Positions 43,749 through 51,941 of a stretch of DNA of 64,000 nt are shown one piece after another. The notes under the pieces are model-generated. The model was not told the origin of the DNA, did not search any database, and saw nothing but the letters and a program-made list of their open reading frames with translations. The stretch covers positions 89,437 to 153,436 of the forward strand of contig NEUU01000010.1 of NCBI GenBank assembly GCA_002304345.1, given 5' to 3'. The stretch is from Verrucomicrobia bacterium Tous-C9LFEB (GTDB lineage Bacteria; Verrucomicrobiota; Verrucomicrobiia; Methylacidiphilales; UBA1321). The first letter of the stretch is position 1; each line of letters starts with the position of its first letter. Position numbers and translations under genes: made by a program.

Positions 43749-43764
43749 CACGAGGTGGGTGATC

Positions 43765-44742
43765 TCAATGCGGCAGGATATCCCCGGCGGTGATGGGGGT
43801 GATGCGGCCGCTTTCGGCGCGCAGCAACAGGGCGCCGTTTTCGTCGAGGCCGACGGCTTGGCCGATCTGGCGTCCAGCGGGGGTTTGGACGGAGATGGTT
43901 TGGCCGAGGCTGAAGCAGCGTTCGGACCACGCCTGGCGGACGACTTCAAAGGGCTCGCGATAGTGGCGTTGCAGGGCGGCGAGGATGGCGACGAGCAAAT
44001 CGGCGCGGCGGTAGTCGTGGCCGGTTTCGATTTTCAACGAGGTGGCGATGGCGTGGAGGGCGTCGGGGAAATCGCTTTTGGTTTGCGAGACATTGAGGCC
44101 GATGCCGACGACGGCGAAGCGGATGGCCTCGGGATCGGCTTGCACTTCGGTGAGAATGCCGCCGAGTTTTTTGCCGCGCATGAAGACGTCGTTGGGCCAT
44201 TTGATGCGGACTTCCTTGCCGCATAATTTTTCGACTGCTTCGGCGACGGCGAGACTGGAGACGATGGTGAGGCGCGTGATTTGCGAGAGGGGCCAATGCG
44301 GGCGCAGCAGCGCGGAGGCGTAGAGGCCGGACTTGGCGCAGGATTGCCATTGGCGGCCCTGTCGTCCGCGGCCGGAGCTTTGTTGTTCGGCGATGATGAC
44401 GAGTCCTTCCTGCGCGCCGTTCTGCGCTTCGCGCCAGACGAGGTCGTTGGTGGAGGCGGTTTCCTGAAAGAGGAGGACGCGCCAGTTGGGCTCGCCGGGG
44501 GTGGGGTCGGGGAGGCGGGCGGCGATTTCGTCGGCGCACCAGACGTCGGGCGGGGCGAGGAGGCGGTAGCCTTGGTGGGGCTGGGCTTCGATGGGGTAGC
44601 CGATTTTCTGGAGCTGGTCGAGGTGCTTCCAGATGGCGGCGCGGGAGACACCGGCTTGCGTGGCGAGATCTTCACCGGAGACGTAGCGGCTCGGGTTGGA
44701 GAAGAGCGCGCGCAGGATGAGGATGTCGATGGCGGTGGTCAT
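43765..44742 (-). CDS. birA: Bifunctional biotin ligase/biotin operon repressor
   Basis: BirA activates biotin and attaches it to acetyl-CoA carboxylase; the long form also represses biotin genes. The ATG at 44742 gives 325 residues. An N-terminal winged helix (LILRALFSNPSRYVSGEDLATQAGVSRAAIWKHLDQLQKIGYPI) precedes the ligase domain with TASTNDL, the biotin/ATP loop SSGRGRQGRQW, IKWPNDVFMRGKKLGGILTE and GIGLNVSQ. The C-terminal SH3-like part ends RITPITAGDILPH. The presence of the HTH points to regulation of biotin synthesis or uptake genes elsewhere. The acyltransferase gene follows in the same direction. Confidence 0.95.
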   Translation of the reverse strand: MTTAIDILILRALFSNPSRYVSGEDLATQAGVSRAAIWKHLDQLQKIGYPIEAQPHQGYRLLAPPDVWCADEIAARLPDPTPGEPNWRVLLFQETASTNDLVWREAQNGAQEGLVIIAEQQSSGRGRQGRQWQSCAKSGLYASALLRPHWPLSQITRLTIVSSLAVAEAVEKLCGKEVRIKWPNDVFMRGKKLGGILTEVQADPEAIRFAVVGIGLNVSQTKSDFPDALHAIATSLKIETGHDYRRADLLVAILAALQRHYREPFEVVRQAWSERCFSLGQTISVQTPAGRQIGQAVGLDENGALLLRAESGRITPITAGDILPH

Positions 44743-44947
44743 GGGTGGTGAAGTCAAATCTCAAAGGTCAAAGTCAAAATGACAACCTAAAACGCAAAAA
44801 TGATGTGGAGTTCGTTTCGGCAGAACCTGTCCGCGATCTGCCGCGCGTTAATAAGTCTCAATTCCTATTTCGCCCCAACCGAATCCCTTTGCTGCGGCCC
44901 TTTAACGGAAATCAGCAAGCCGGCCTTGTCGAAAGAGGATTGAAAAT

Positions 44948-45811
44948 ATGTCACAGGCACTTATTACGGCAGTAAGCGGAATGACCTCAAGCCAGACCGC
45001 GATGGATGTGATCGGCAATAATATCGCCAACTCCAATACCGTTGGTTTTAAGAACAGTCGCACCGATTTTGTCGATGCGGTGTATCAAGCCAACAAAGCC
45101 GCAGGCGGAAATGGTCCCACCTGCCAGCAAGTCGGTCTCGGCGATTCCGTGGCGGCAACGCCCCTCTCGTTCGCGCAGGGAACCTTTGAGAGCACCGGGA
45201 TCACCACCGATCTCGCCATCAACGGCTCGGGTATCAGCTCGGGCGGCGGCTTCTTCGTCGTCAGTAAGAGCACCTCTTCGGGCTCCAGCACCGAACTGAC
45301 ACGGGCAGGCGATTTCACGCTGAACAGTGCCGGCTACCTCGTCACGCAGGATGGCTATTACGTCATGGGCTCCGCCAATCCCTTCACTGGTCTCACCACC
45401 CCGGGCAGCCTGCAAGCCATCCAGATTCCCGCCACGATTGCCTCCACCGGCGAGAACGTCTCCACCTTTAGCGTGGGAACCGATGGCACCGTGACCGCCG
45501 TGGGCAGCAGCGGTGGCAGCCAGGTCGTGGGCTACCTCGGCGTCGCCTCCTACGTCAATCCTCAAGGATTAGCCAGCCTCGGCAACAACCGCTACGCGTA
45601 CACCGCCGCAGCCGGAGACGCCGCCTCCGTCGGAACGGCCGGGGAGGGAGCCGCGGGCACCATCACCCAGGGCGCGCTGGAAGTGTCCAACGTGGACCTT
45701 GCCAATGAGTTCACCCAAATGATCACCACGCAGCGCGCGTTCGACGCCAATTCCAAAATCATTACCACCGCCAACGAAATGCTTCAAACCGCCGCCGATC
45801 TGAAGCAGTAG
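44948..45811 (+). CDS. Flagellar rod/hook protein (FlgE/FlgF/FlgG family)
   Basis: The 287-residue protein has both signatures of flagellar rod-hook proteins. At the N-terminus is LITAVSGMTSSQTAMDVIGNNIANSNTVGFKNSRTDF, and at the C-terminus SNVDLANEFTQMITTQRAFDANSKIITTANEML, with the NxVDL...TQRxxxANSK pattern. Its length fits FlgF/FlgG; the C-terminus looks somewhat more like FlgE. The centre contains low-complexity Ser/Gly regions. No flagellar gene is adjacent, so its partners must be elsewhere or the gene is a relic. The FlgM-like gene at 5675 is the only other flagellar hint in the window. Confidence 0.87.
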   Translation: MSQALITAVSGMTSSQTAMDVIGNNIANSNTVGFKNSRTDFVDAVYQANKAAGGNGPTCQQVGLGDSVAATPLSFAQGTFESTGITTDLAINGSGISSGGGFFVVSKSTSSGSSTELTRAGDFTLNSAGYLVTQDGYYVMGSANPFTGLTTPGSLQAIQIPATIASTGENVSTFSVGTDGTVTAVGSSGGSQVVGYLGVASYVNPQGLASLGNNRYAYTAAAGDAASVGTAGEGAAGTITQGALEVSNVDLANEFTQMITTQRAFDANSKIITTANEMLQTAADLKQ

Positions 45812-45842
45812 TATTCGCCACAACTCAGAGAGCATCTCAGCC

Positions 45843-45974
45843 GATCCTTCGACAAGCTCAGGATGACGCGGAGTGAAAGTAATGTTTTATGACAAGCGTG
45901 ACATCTCAAAAGAATTCCTCGTTACCCTTAAAGGTTACCTCCCCAACCCGTCATCCTGAGCTTGTCGAAGGATC
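45843..45974. repeat. Inverted repeat, GACAAGC arm variant, second copy
   Basis: Arms GATCCTTCGACAAGCTCAGG (45843 on) and the complement ending at 45974 enclose about 80 bp. Interior words GGAGTGAAAGTAATGTTTT, GAATTCCTCGTTACC and CCCCAACCCG match the copy at 6331-6455. The unit lies just after the flagellar gene and could also act as a transcription stop. Confidence 0.75.
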
Positions 45975-46028
45975 AGTTTGCCTCATCATTAGAGATGACA
46001 GTCAAATCGCATCGTTTAGTGATTACTC

Positions 46029-46328
46029 ATGATTGGAGAACTGATCTCGGTTGAAAATGGTCCGCAACGAAACGTGAAAATATTAGTTTCGCCAACCGAA
46101 CTTTATTCTCAAATTTCCGAGCCATCTGGCACTTACTTACCCCAAAACATAGCCTATTACGAAATCCGTGATTTGCAGGAGCACGATTCAGAAATCTCAA
46201 CTATCACTTTCGTCATGACCGACAATCACAAAGCTCTATTTTACTCCACTCACTCGAAATTCGACCTGGGCTTACTACTTGATGAGTTGGATTCTGTCAT
46301 TGGCACGCGTCGTCGCGTAATGATCTGA
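46029..46328 (+). CDS. Hypothetical protein
   Basis: The 99-residue soluble protein (MIGELISVENGPQRNVKILV, then YYEIRDLQEHDSEISTITFVMTDNHKALFYSTHSKFDLGLLLDELDSVIG) has no motif I know. The base composition is clearly more AT-rich than the neighbouring genes, which may mean recent acquisition. It lies between a palindromic repeat and a GNAT acetyltransferase gene. Coding is likely because the frame is well formed and no alternative is better, but it has no strong ribosome-binding site. Confidence 0.5.
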   Translation: MIGELISVENGPQRNVKILVSPTELYSQISEPSGTYLPQNIAYYEIRDLQEHDSEISTITFVMTDNHKALFYSTHSKFDLGLLLDELDSVIGTRRRVMI

Positions 46329-46378
46329 AAGCGCGATTGCATCGTGCGCGTGACGTGACAGAATTCACCCACACGCGC

Positions 46379-46855
46379 ATGAATATTTCCGCAGCCACTT
46401 CTGCCGACCTGCCTGCCCTGCTCGAAATCCAGCACGCCGCGTTTCGCGCCGAGGCCGATCAATACGGCGACTGCAGCATCCCGCCCCTCCGCCAAACGGT
46501 GGACGATCTGCGCGCCGATCTCGCCACGAAAACTTTCCTCAAGGCCACCGATGAGACGGGACAGCTCCTCGGTTCCATCCGCGCTTTCGAAAAAGACGGC
46601 ATCTGCCACCTCGAAAAACTCAGCGTCGATCCCGCCCACCAACGGCAGGGCTGTGGCGCGCAACTCCTCCTCGCGGTGGAATCGCAATTTCCCCACGCCA
46701 TCCGCTTCGAACTCTTCACCGGGCATCGCTCCGAAGGCAATATCCGCCTCTATCAAAAACTCGGCTACCGCACCGTGCGCGCAGAGGAAATCAGTTGCCG
46801 CCTGACTCTCGTCCATATGGAAAAACGCCGCACCCAACCCGGCACCGCGTCATGA
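46379..46855 (+). CDS. GNAT-family N-acetyltransferase
   Basis: This 158-residue acetyltransferase transfers an acetyl group from acetyl-CoA to an amine. The ATG at 46379 starts at NISAATSADLPALLEIQHAAF, a typical GNAT opening. The acetyl-CoA-binding core is LEKLSVDPAHQRQGCGAQLLLAVE, with the Q/RxxGxG/A loop as QRQGCGA, and the end RLYQKLGYRTV is the usual last strand-helix. The substrate is unknown. Its stop codon overlaps the start of the next gene (46852-46855). Confidence 0.88.
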   Translation: MNISAATSADLPALLEIQHAAFRAEADQYGDCSIPPLRQTVDDLRADLATKTFLKATDETGQLLGSIRAFEKDGICHLEKLSVDPAHQRQGCGAQLLLAVESQFPHAIRFELFTGHRSEGNIRLYQKLGYRTVRAEEISCRLTLVHMEKRRTQPGTAS

Positions 46856-47679
46856 TTCGCCTGGGCCTCGTGCTGCTCCTCAGCCTCGCCTGCGCTCACG
46901 CCGGGACGGAATCGCCCGGCCCCGGCCTCACGCTGGAAACCGAGACCCGCACCGCGCCACGACCGATGCACTTGCATTGGCTCACTGCCGATTTGAATAC
47001 AGCCGGTCTCGCCCTCGTTTTTTCCCCCGTCGATTCCGAGTCCACCTCTCCCGCGAAAGTGCTCGCCGCGAAACCGACTGAGCGGCTCCTCACTCTCGGC
47101 TGGAAAGCGCTCCTCAACGGCGATGCGTTTTATGTGATCGGCGATGAAAAGAAACGTTACCCCGCCGTGGGCGATCCGCTCGCGCTGCAAGGCTATGCCG
47201 TGTTCGACGGAAAACGTTACGGTCAACGCTCGCCCAACAACGGCACGTTCTACGTCCTGAACGACCGCAAAACCATGGGCGTCACCTACGACGCACCCCC
47301 GAAAAACACGTGGGGCGCGGTCGGCGGCTACCGCATCGTCTTGCGCGACGGCAAAATCGGCAGCCACATCGACAACACGCGACTCCATCCCCGCAGCGTC
47401 ATCGGCTTCAATAACGCCACGCGACAGGTCTACTTCCTCGTCGTCGATGGACGTCAACCCGGACGTAGCGAAGGAGCCACGGAACAGGAACTCGGCGAAT
47501 GGATGCTGGCACGCGGCGCGACCGACGCGCTCAGTCTCGACGGCGGCGGTTCGGCCATTCTCGTCATCGAACAAGACGGCGGTGCGCGCGTTGTGAACCG
47601 ACCCGTCGGCGTCTGGGATCAGCCCGGCACCGTCCGCTGCATCGGCAATGCGGTGGGACTGCAGTTCAAAGTGGAATGA
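46852..47679 (+). CDS. Secreted phosphodiester glycosidase (NAGPA-like) domain protein
   Basis: The 275-residue protein starts at an ATG overlapping the GNAT stop codon. A signal peptide (LVLLLSLACAHAG) precedes a domain of the NAGPA type: LHWLTADLNTAGLALVFSPVD, ALLNGDAFYVIGDE, GVTYDAPPKNTWGAVGGYRIVLRDGK, and the family's conserved end VDGRQPGRSEGATEQELGEWMLARGATDALSLDGGGSAILVI. NAGPA proteins cleave sugar-1-phosphodiesters such as mannose-6-phosphate caps in animals; bacterial members are thought to act on cell-wall polymers. The role here is inferred. Confidence 0.85.
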   Translation: MIRLGLVLLLSLACAHAGTESPGPGLTLETETRTAPRPMHLHWLTADLNTAGLALVFSPVDSESTSPAKVLAAKPTERLLTLGWKALLNGDAFYVIGDEKKRYPAVGDPLALQGYAVFDGKRYGQRSPNNGTFYVLNDRKTMGVTYDAPPKNTWGAVGGYRIVLRDGKIGSHIDNTRLHPRSVIGFNNATRQVYFLVVDGRQPGRSEGATEQELGEWMLARGATDALSLDGGGSAILVIEQDGGARVVNRPVGVWDQPGTVRCIGNAVGLQFKVE

Positions 47680-47732
47680 CCAGCATCCACGTAGAACGAA
47701 GTACGTATCCGGATCGCAAAGTCACAAATCGC

Positions 47733-47900
47733 TTGTAGGACGGCACTGTGTGCCGTCGCGGCTATGCCGTGTGCTAACACTTCACCGAACCGCCCTCCAA
47801 CGCAGACAGCTTCAGAGTAGGCGATTGATTTCATCACATTCCATTTTCACACTCCGTCATCCCGAGCACAGCCGAGGGATCGGGCAAGGGGGCGGTGTTT
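47733..47900. repeat. Palindromic repeats between two operons
   Basis: The gap 47680-47950 holds a degenerate TGTAGGAC palindrome unit (about 47733-47800) and one arm of the dispersed family (47862-47900): GTCATCCCGAGCACAGCCGA then GGGATCGGGCAAGGGGG. The centre of this arm reads ACAGCC, a further variant. No gene is seen here. Confidence 0.55.
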
Positions 47901-47950
47901 CTGCAGAGAATCGAATTGCCGCGCCGAGAGATCTCCCCATCATTTGAGCC

Positions 47951-48190
47951 ATGGGCTTCATTACCTTGTTTCTTGATCTACTGGGGCTCATCGCCTTCGT
48001 CGGCGATGTCATTTTTACAATCTGGGCATGGTGTAAATTTTTGCGTGATCGCCGCTTTTGGAAACTCAGCGATTCGCCACAGGATCGAGAGCGACAGCTC
48101 TATCAAATCTGGTTTGCGCTCTTTGCTCTCGGACTTTTAGGGCTCGTCGCCGGTGGCCTTTATCTGTATCGTCGGTACTTTGGTACTTAG
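47951..48190 (+). CDS. Small two-helix membrane protein
   Basis: The 79-residue protein has two membrane helices (FLDLLGLIAFVGDVIFTIWAWC and YQIWFALFALGLLGLVAGGLYLY) separated by a basic loop, FLRDRRFWKLSDSPQDRERQ. Nothing catalytic is visible. It ends 10 bp before the modA-type gene on the same strand. It may belong to the same transcript but a molybdate permease it is not; ModB is much larger. Function unknown. Confidence 0.6.
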   Translation: MGFITLFLDLLGLIAFVGDVIFTIWAWCKFLRDRRFWKLSDSPQDRERQLYQIWFALFALGLLGLVAGGLYLYRRYFGT

Positions 48191-48200
48191 TACTCTTGCC

Positions 48201-48983
48201 ATGAAATCCTTCGCGCTTCTTTTACTCTCGCTTCTCCTCGCCACGCCGTTGCGTGCGGATACCACGCTCGTCATCGTCGCCGACAACACCCTGCGCGCCG
48301 CCCTGCCCGAACTCACCCAGATTTGGGCGGACAAACAGCCCGACATGAACGTCGAACTTCAGTTCACCAACGCCGAGACGATGCAAAAGCAAATCGTCGA
48401 CAACAAGGGCGGCGACGTCCTCATCTTCGCCAACGCCGATGACCTGAAGGAAGCCACCAAGCGCGGTTACATTCTCGCCAGCGAACAAAAGCAGATCGCC
48501 CGCAACGACCTCATCGTCTACGGCCGCAAGGCGCTCCTGCCCGATGAGGAACTCGAATGGTTCGACCTCGTCGCCCGCGAATGGGAAACCCTCGCACTCG
48601 GCGATCCCTCCCGCACCGCGAGCGGCCGCGCCGCGCAAGCCGCCCTGAAGAAACACGACCTCGAAGCCCGCGTGAAGGGCAAGGAGACCCGCCTGTGCGG
48701 CAACGAAGCCGCCGCGCTTGACTGTGCGCGCCGGGCCGAGGTGGAAGCCGTTTTCGTCCTCAACACCGACCTCGGCAAAACCGTCATCGACGGTTTCGTG
48801 GCCTACCCCATCAACCGCGCCGATTACCCCGGCATCTTCTACATCGCCGCCCCCACCAAGAATACCAAGGCCCCGAGCGCCGCGCGCAGCTACATCCAAT
48901 CCCTCGCCGCCCCGGAATCGCTCCCGATCTGGACCAAGTACGGCTTCAACCGTCCCGATGCCGGCACAGTCCAGTTGCGTTGA
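48201..48983 (+). CDS. modA: Molybdate ABC transporter substrate-binding protein (ModA-like)
   Basis: ModA binds molybdate or tungstate in the periplasm. From ATG 48201 the protein has 260 residues with a signal peptide (SFALLLLSLLLATPLRAD). The ModA pattern is LVIVADNTLRAALPELTQIW, NAETMQKQIVDNKGGDVLIFANADDL, LALGDPSRTASGRAAQAAL and AVFVLNTDLGKT. It has a Cys pair-like region (RLCGNEAAALDCARR). There is no modB permease or modC ATPase adjacent, and the family also binds other oxyanions, so the substrate is not certain. Confidence 0.8.
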   Translation: MKSFALLLLSLLLATPLRADTTLVIVADNTLRAALPELTQIWADKQPDMNVELQFTNAETMQKQIVDNKGGDVLIFANADDLKEATKRGYILASEQKQIARNDLIVYGRKALLPDEELEWFDLVAREWETLALGDPSRTASGRAAQAALKKHDLEARVKGKETRLCGNEAAALDCARRAEVEAVFVLNTDLGKTVIDGFVAYPINRADYPGIFYIAAPTKNTKAPSAARSYIQSLAAPESLPIWTKYGFNRPDAGTVQLR

Positions 48984-49018
48984 TCCGTCTCGCGGCGTGG
49001 GTGCAGATCGGGCGGCGT

Positions 49019-49135
49019 TGTAGGGCGGTTCTGTGAACCGCCGATTGGCAGCAAAGCTGCCATCTAAAATCGGAATGCAAACTCCCCACTCTTGGCACCT
49101 GCGGTGCCAGCGGCGGTTCACAGAACCGCCCTACA
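49019..49135. repeat. Inverted repeat with perfect 24-bp arms
   Basis: TGTAGGGCGGTTCTGTGAAC then CGCC (49019-49042) is repeated exactly inverted at 49112-49135. The interior has two hairpins (GGCAGCAAAGCTGCC and TGGCACCTGCGGTGCCA). It belongs to the TGTAGGGC family and occupies most of the gap 48984-49326. The rest of that gap shows no gene. Confidence 0.75.
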
Positions 49136-49326
49136 GTTCGGCTTCATTTTTCATGGGCTGCCTATCTTAATAAGCTCTCAAATTGTCTCCACACGATCTT
49201 CAACCCCAAAGGTGTTGCCGTTTTCAACAAGGAACCTCACAGGTCTCAGAGCATTTATAAGCTCGCTAATTATTATTGAGTGCGGTTAATTCTTGGAACA
49301 GAAGTTGCAATCATTTCACGTATATT

Positions 49327-50895
49327 ATGGGCGCAGGCAAATTCTTTCCGGGTGGGAGCAAAAAGGGCAAAGCTCAAGAAGAGAAAGCCCCCGAACCGAT
49401 TCGCGCGGAGCCCCCCGCCTCTAAAAAACCGGGACTCTTCCCCAACGCCAAATCGCGTTTCTCCAAGCCCGTCGACTCCAAGAGCAAGCCCGGCGTCCTC
49501 CTGATGAGCGTCGCCTTTTGCGTCCTCTTCATTTCCGTCGGCTGGTACTACCTCGCCGTGCGACCGGCCCAGATGCATGCCGCCGCCATGGCCGCGCAAC
49601 TCGCCCAGCGCGACAAGGAAGTCGCCGAGCTGAAGAAAAAGCAGGAGGAAACCCAAAAGGAAGTCGAGAAAAAGGCCGAAGCCAAGGTCACCCTCAAAAT
49701 CGACACCCGCCCCGCCGGAGCGCAGGTTGTCGTCGCGGGAATCACCAAGATCACGCCCGCCGTCTTCGAAGGCTTATCCTCGGGCAAAGCCACCCTCGTC
49801 ATCACCCTCGACAGCTACCACCCCATCACCCGCGAGCTCGTGCTCGAGGGCGGTCAAACCTACGACCTTGGCCTGCTTGATCTCTCCCTCAAATCCGGCG
49901 TCCTCAAGGCCACCAGTCCGCAAAAAGGAGCCACCTACTTCCTCTCTGGCCCCCATTCCTTCAGCCAAAGCGGCACACTCCCCGCCACCCTGGAAAAACT
50001 TCCCGAGGGCTCCTACACCCTCACGGCCACTCACAACGGCTGGCAACTCCCGCCCCTCATCTTCACGATCTCCGACGGCAAGGAAACGCTGCAGGAAGTC
50101 AAATTCCCCTACGGCACCCTCACTCTCCAGACCACGCCGCCCGGAGCTTCCGTCCGCCGCGGTCGCCAGGAAATCGGCCAGACCCCCCTTACCCTCAGCG
50201 AACAACGCCCCGGCCTGTACAAGTACAGCATCGAAAAGGAAGGCTACCGCACCGTTCGCGTGGAGAAGGACCTGAAGGAATTCGAAACTTATCCCGTCAC
50301 TCTCACGCTGGAGAAAACCCGCGACTTCACCAATAGCTCCAACCTCGCGCTCGTCTGGATGACCGAAGGCTACTGGGTCGGCAAATACGAAGTCACCCAG
50401 GCGCAATACGAACAGGTCATGGGACGCGGCGCCAATGCGAGCCTCTTCCGCGGTGCCAACCGGCCCGTCGAAAATGTCACCTGGCAGCAAGCCACCGATT
50501 TCTGCACCCGCCTGACCGAGATCGAACTCGCCGCGGGAAAACTCCCCGCCGGATATCGCTACGCCCTGCCGACCGAGGCGCAGTGGAATCATTTCGTTGG
50601 CGATGCCAATTACGACAGCTCCATCCTCGCCCTCGGCGGCAGCGTCGCCCCCGCTTCCACGGCCGACGTGGGCAGTGGCGACCCGAATCAATTCGGCCTC
50701 TACGACGTTCTCGGCAACGTCTGGGAATGGTGCCAGGACAACTACGACACCCAAGGCCGCACCCGCACCATGCGCGGCGGCGGCTGGCTCAGCTCGCGCG
50801 ATACCTTCCCCAATAAAAACACCCGCAACGGCGGCGGCGTGAACTACCGCGACAAATTCACCGGTTTCCGCGTCGTCCTCATCAAGGCAACGTGA
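49327..50895 (+). CDS. Membrane-anchored PEGA and formylglycine-generating-enzyme-like protein
   Basis: The ATG at 49327 gives 522 residues. A charged cytoplasmic tail leads to one membrane helix (VLLMSVAFCVLFISVGWYYLAV), a coiled coil (QRDKEVAELKKKQEETQKEVEKKAEAK) and then PEGA-type beta domains (LKIDTRPAGAQVVVAGITKITP, LTLQTTPPGASVRRGRQEIGQTPL). The last 180 residues match the FGE-sulfatase (SUMF1) fold: MTEGYWVGKYEVTQAQYEQVMG, RPVENVTWQQATDFCTRL, YRYALPTEAQWNHF, GLYDVLGNVWEWCQDN and FTGFRVVL. FGE proper needs a cysteine pair for sulfatase maturation that I cannot confirm here; many relatives are binding proteins. Confidence 0.85.
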   Translation: MGAGKFFPGGSKKGKAQEEKAPEPIRAEPPASKKPGLFPNAKSRFSKPVDSKSKPGVLLMSVAFCVLFISVGWYYLAVRPAQMHAAAMAAQLAQRDKEVAELKKKQEETQKEVEKKAEAKVTLKIDTRPAGAQVVVAGITKITPAVFEGLSSGKATLVITLDSYHPITRELVLEGGQTYDLGLLDLSLKSGVLKATSPQKGATYFLSGPHSFSQSGTLPATLEKLPEGSYTLTATHNGWQLPPLIFTISDGKETLQEVKFPYGTLTLQTTPPGASVRRGRQEIGQTPLTLSEQRPGLYKYSIEKEGYRTVRVEKDLKEFETYPVTLTLEKTRDFTNSSNLALVWMTEGYWVGKYEVTQAQYEQVMGRGANASLFRGANRPVENVTWQQATDFCTRLTEIELAAGKLPAGYRYALPTEAQWNHFVGDANYDSSILALGGSVAPASTADVGSGDPNQFGLYDVLGNVWEWCQDNYDTQGRTRTMRGGGWLSSRDTFPNKNTRNGGGVNYRDKFTGFRVVLIKAT

Positions 50896-50986
50896 CGTTG
50901 CATCCACTTGGCGGAGCCTGCCTGCGCGCCACGCATCGATTCCAGTTGCGCTCTTTCGTAAACCGCGCTTAGTTTTCATACTCTTT

Positions 50987-51559
50987 ATGAAAGTCACACT
51001 GCTCTCTCTCTTCGCCTGTCTGGTGACCGCCACCCTCTTCCCCGCCATGGCTGCGGATACCGCGCCGATTCAGGCTCAGGACGTGGACGGCCAATGGCGC
51101 ACCCTGCCGCCCAAGGGCCGCCTCACCATCGTCATGTACACCAACGCCGATCTCGAGGCTGAATCCAAGGCCCTCAACAAGACGCTTGATCCCTATCGCG
51201 GCGCCCAGGATTTCCTCTTCATCCAGATCGTCGACCTCCGCGGCGAAATCCCCGGCATTGCCCGTCGCATGGCCGAAAAGCAGATCCGCAAGGAACTCGA
51301 CATCGAGGCGACTCGCGAGAAACCCTTCTACGCCAAGAATGGCAGCAAGACCGATCCCCGCGCCAACCTCTCCACCATCGTCGATTACGGTGGCAGCTAT
51401 CTCTCCCGCTTCAACTGGGATGACCGCGTTGAAATGGTCCGCTTCGCCATCTACAACTCCAAGGGCGTCGAAATCCGCCGCATCGACAACACGGCCGACT
51501 CCAAGGCCGTCGCCAGTTACTTCCGCACCCTTTTCGGCAGCAACACCGCCGCGCAGTAA
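50987..51559 (+). CDS. Secreted thioredoxin-fold-like protein
   Basis: The 190-residue protein has a signal peptide (LSLFACLVTATLFPAMA). The mature chain starts QAQDVDGQWRTLPPKGRLTIVMYTNADLEAES, which resembles the strand-helix opening of a thioredoxin-like fold but lacks a CxxC motif. FLFIQIVDLRGEIPGIARRMAEKQIRKELD and FNWDDRVEMVRFAIYNSKGVEIRRID follow. No cysteine pair is present, so redox activity is unlikely. It lies alone between the FGE-like gene and a MITE-like element. Function unknown. Confidence 0.65.
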   Translation: MKVTLLSLFACLVTATLFPAMAADTAPIQAQDVDGQWRTLPPKGRLTIVMYTNADLEAESKALNKTLDPYRGAQDFLFIQIVDLRGEIPGIARRMAEKQIRKELDIEATREKPFYAKNGSKTDPRANLSTIVDYGGSYLSRFNWDDRVEMVRFAIYNSKGVEIRRIDNTADSKAVASYFRTLFGSNTAAQ

Positions 51560-51593
51560 TTTCCAGCGGTCTCCGCCAAGACCCAGAGTATTA

Positions 51594-51741
51594 AGAACCT
51601 ATCCACGATCTTTTTGGGGTGGGGCTGGAGCGTCGTTGTCGCAGCCATCCAAGATCGCTGAGGATATTGGCCGGCTGCTCCGCCTCGCCCAGCCTCCAAA
51701 TTCTCGGCAACTCCACCCCAAAAAGATCGTGGATAGGTTCT
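51594..51741. mobile_element. TA-flanked MITE-like element with 27-bp terminal repeats
   Basis: The left end at 51594-51620 starts AGAACCTATCCACGATCTTT and continues to TTGGGGT; the right end at 51715-51741 is its exact complement. TA precedes the left end and lies at the right junction. The interior of about 94 bp has no coding capacity. A second copy in reverse orientation begins at 63859, and a diverged one lies at 9064-9332. TA flanks and small size suggest an element mobilised by an IS630/mariner-type transposase; none is present here. Confidence 0.75.
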
Positions 51742-51835
51742 AAGGAATACTCTGGCTGCCGGTGCCCTGTTGTAGGGGGCGATTGTATCGCGCCGCCTTT
51801 TTCCCAGCCTGCTAGAGCATTTAGTGCGACGCAGT

Positions 51836-51865
51836 AAACCCCCGGTCCGTAAGGCCGGGGGGTTT
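51836..51865. terminator. Possible bidirectional terminator hairpin
   Basis: AAACCCCCGG and CCGGGGGGTTT pair around a 9-base loop. It lies 77 bp beyond the FkbM-type gene (minus strand) and about 280 bp beyond the gene at 50987. A weak T run follows only on one side. The gap 51742-51941 also has a degenerate TGTAGGGG palindrome and no gene. Confidence 0.45.
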
Positions 51866-51941
51866 CAGATAGTCGCAAGAAGTCAGGAGTAATGCAGTGT
51901 CCGCAATAGTGAGCGCTTATGGGGCTCAGCCCAGCCGCTGG

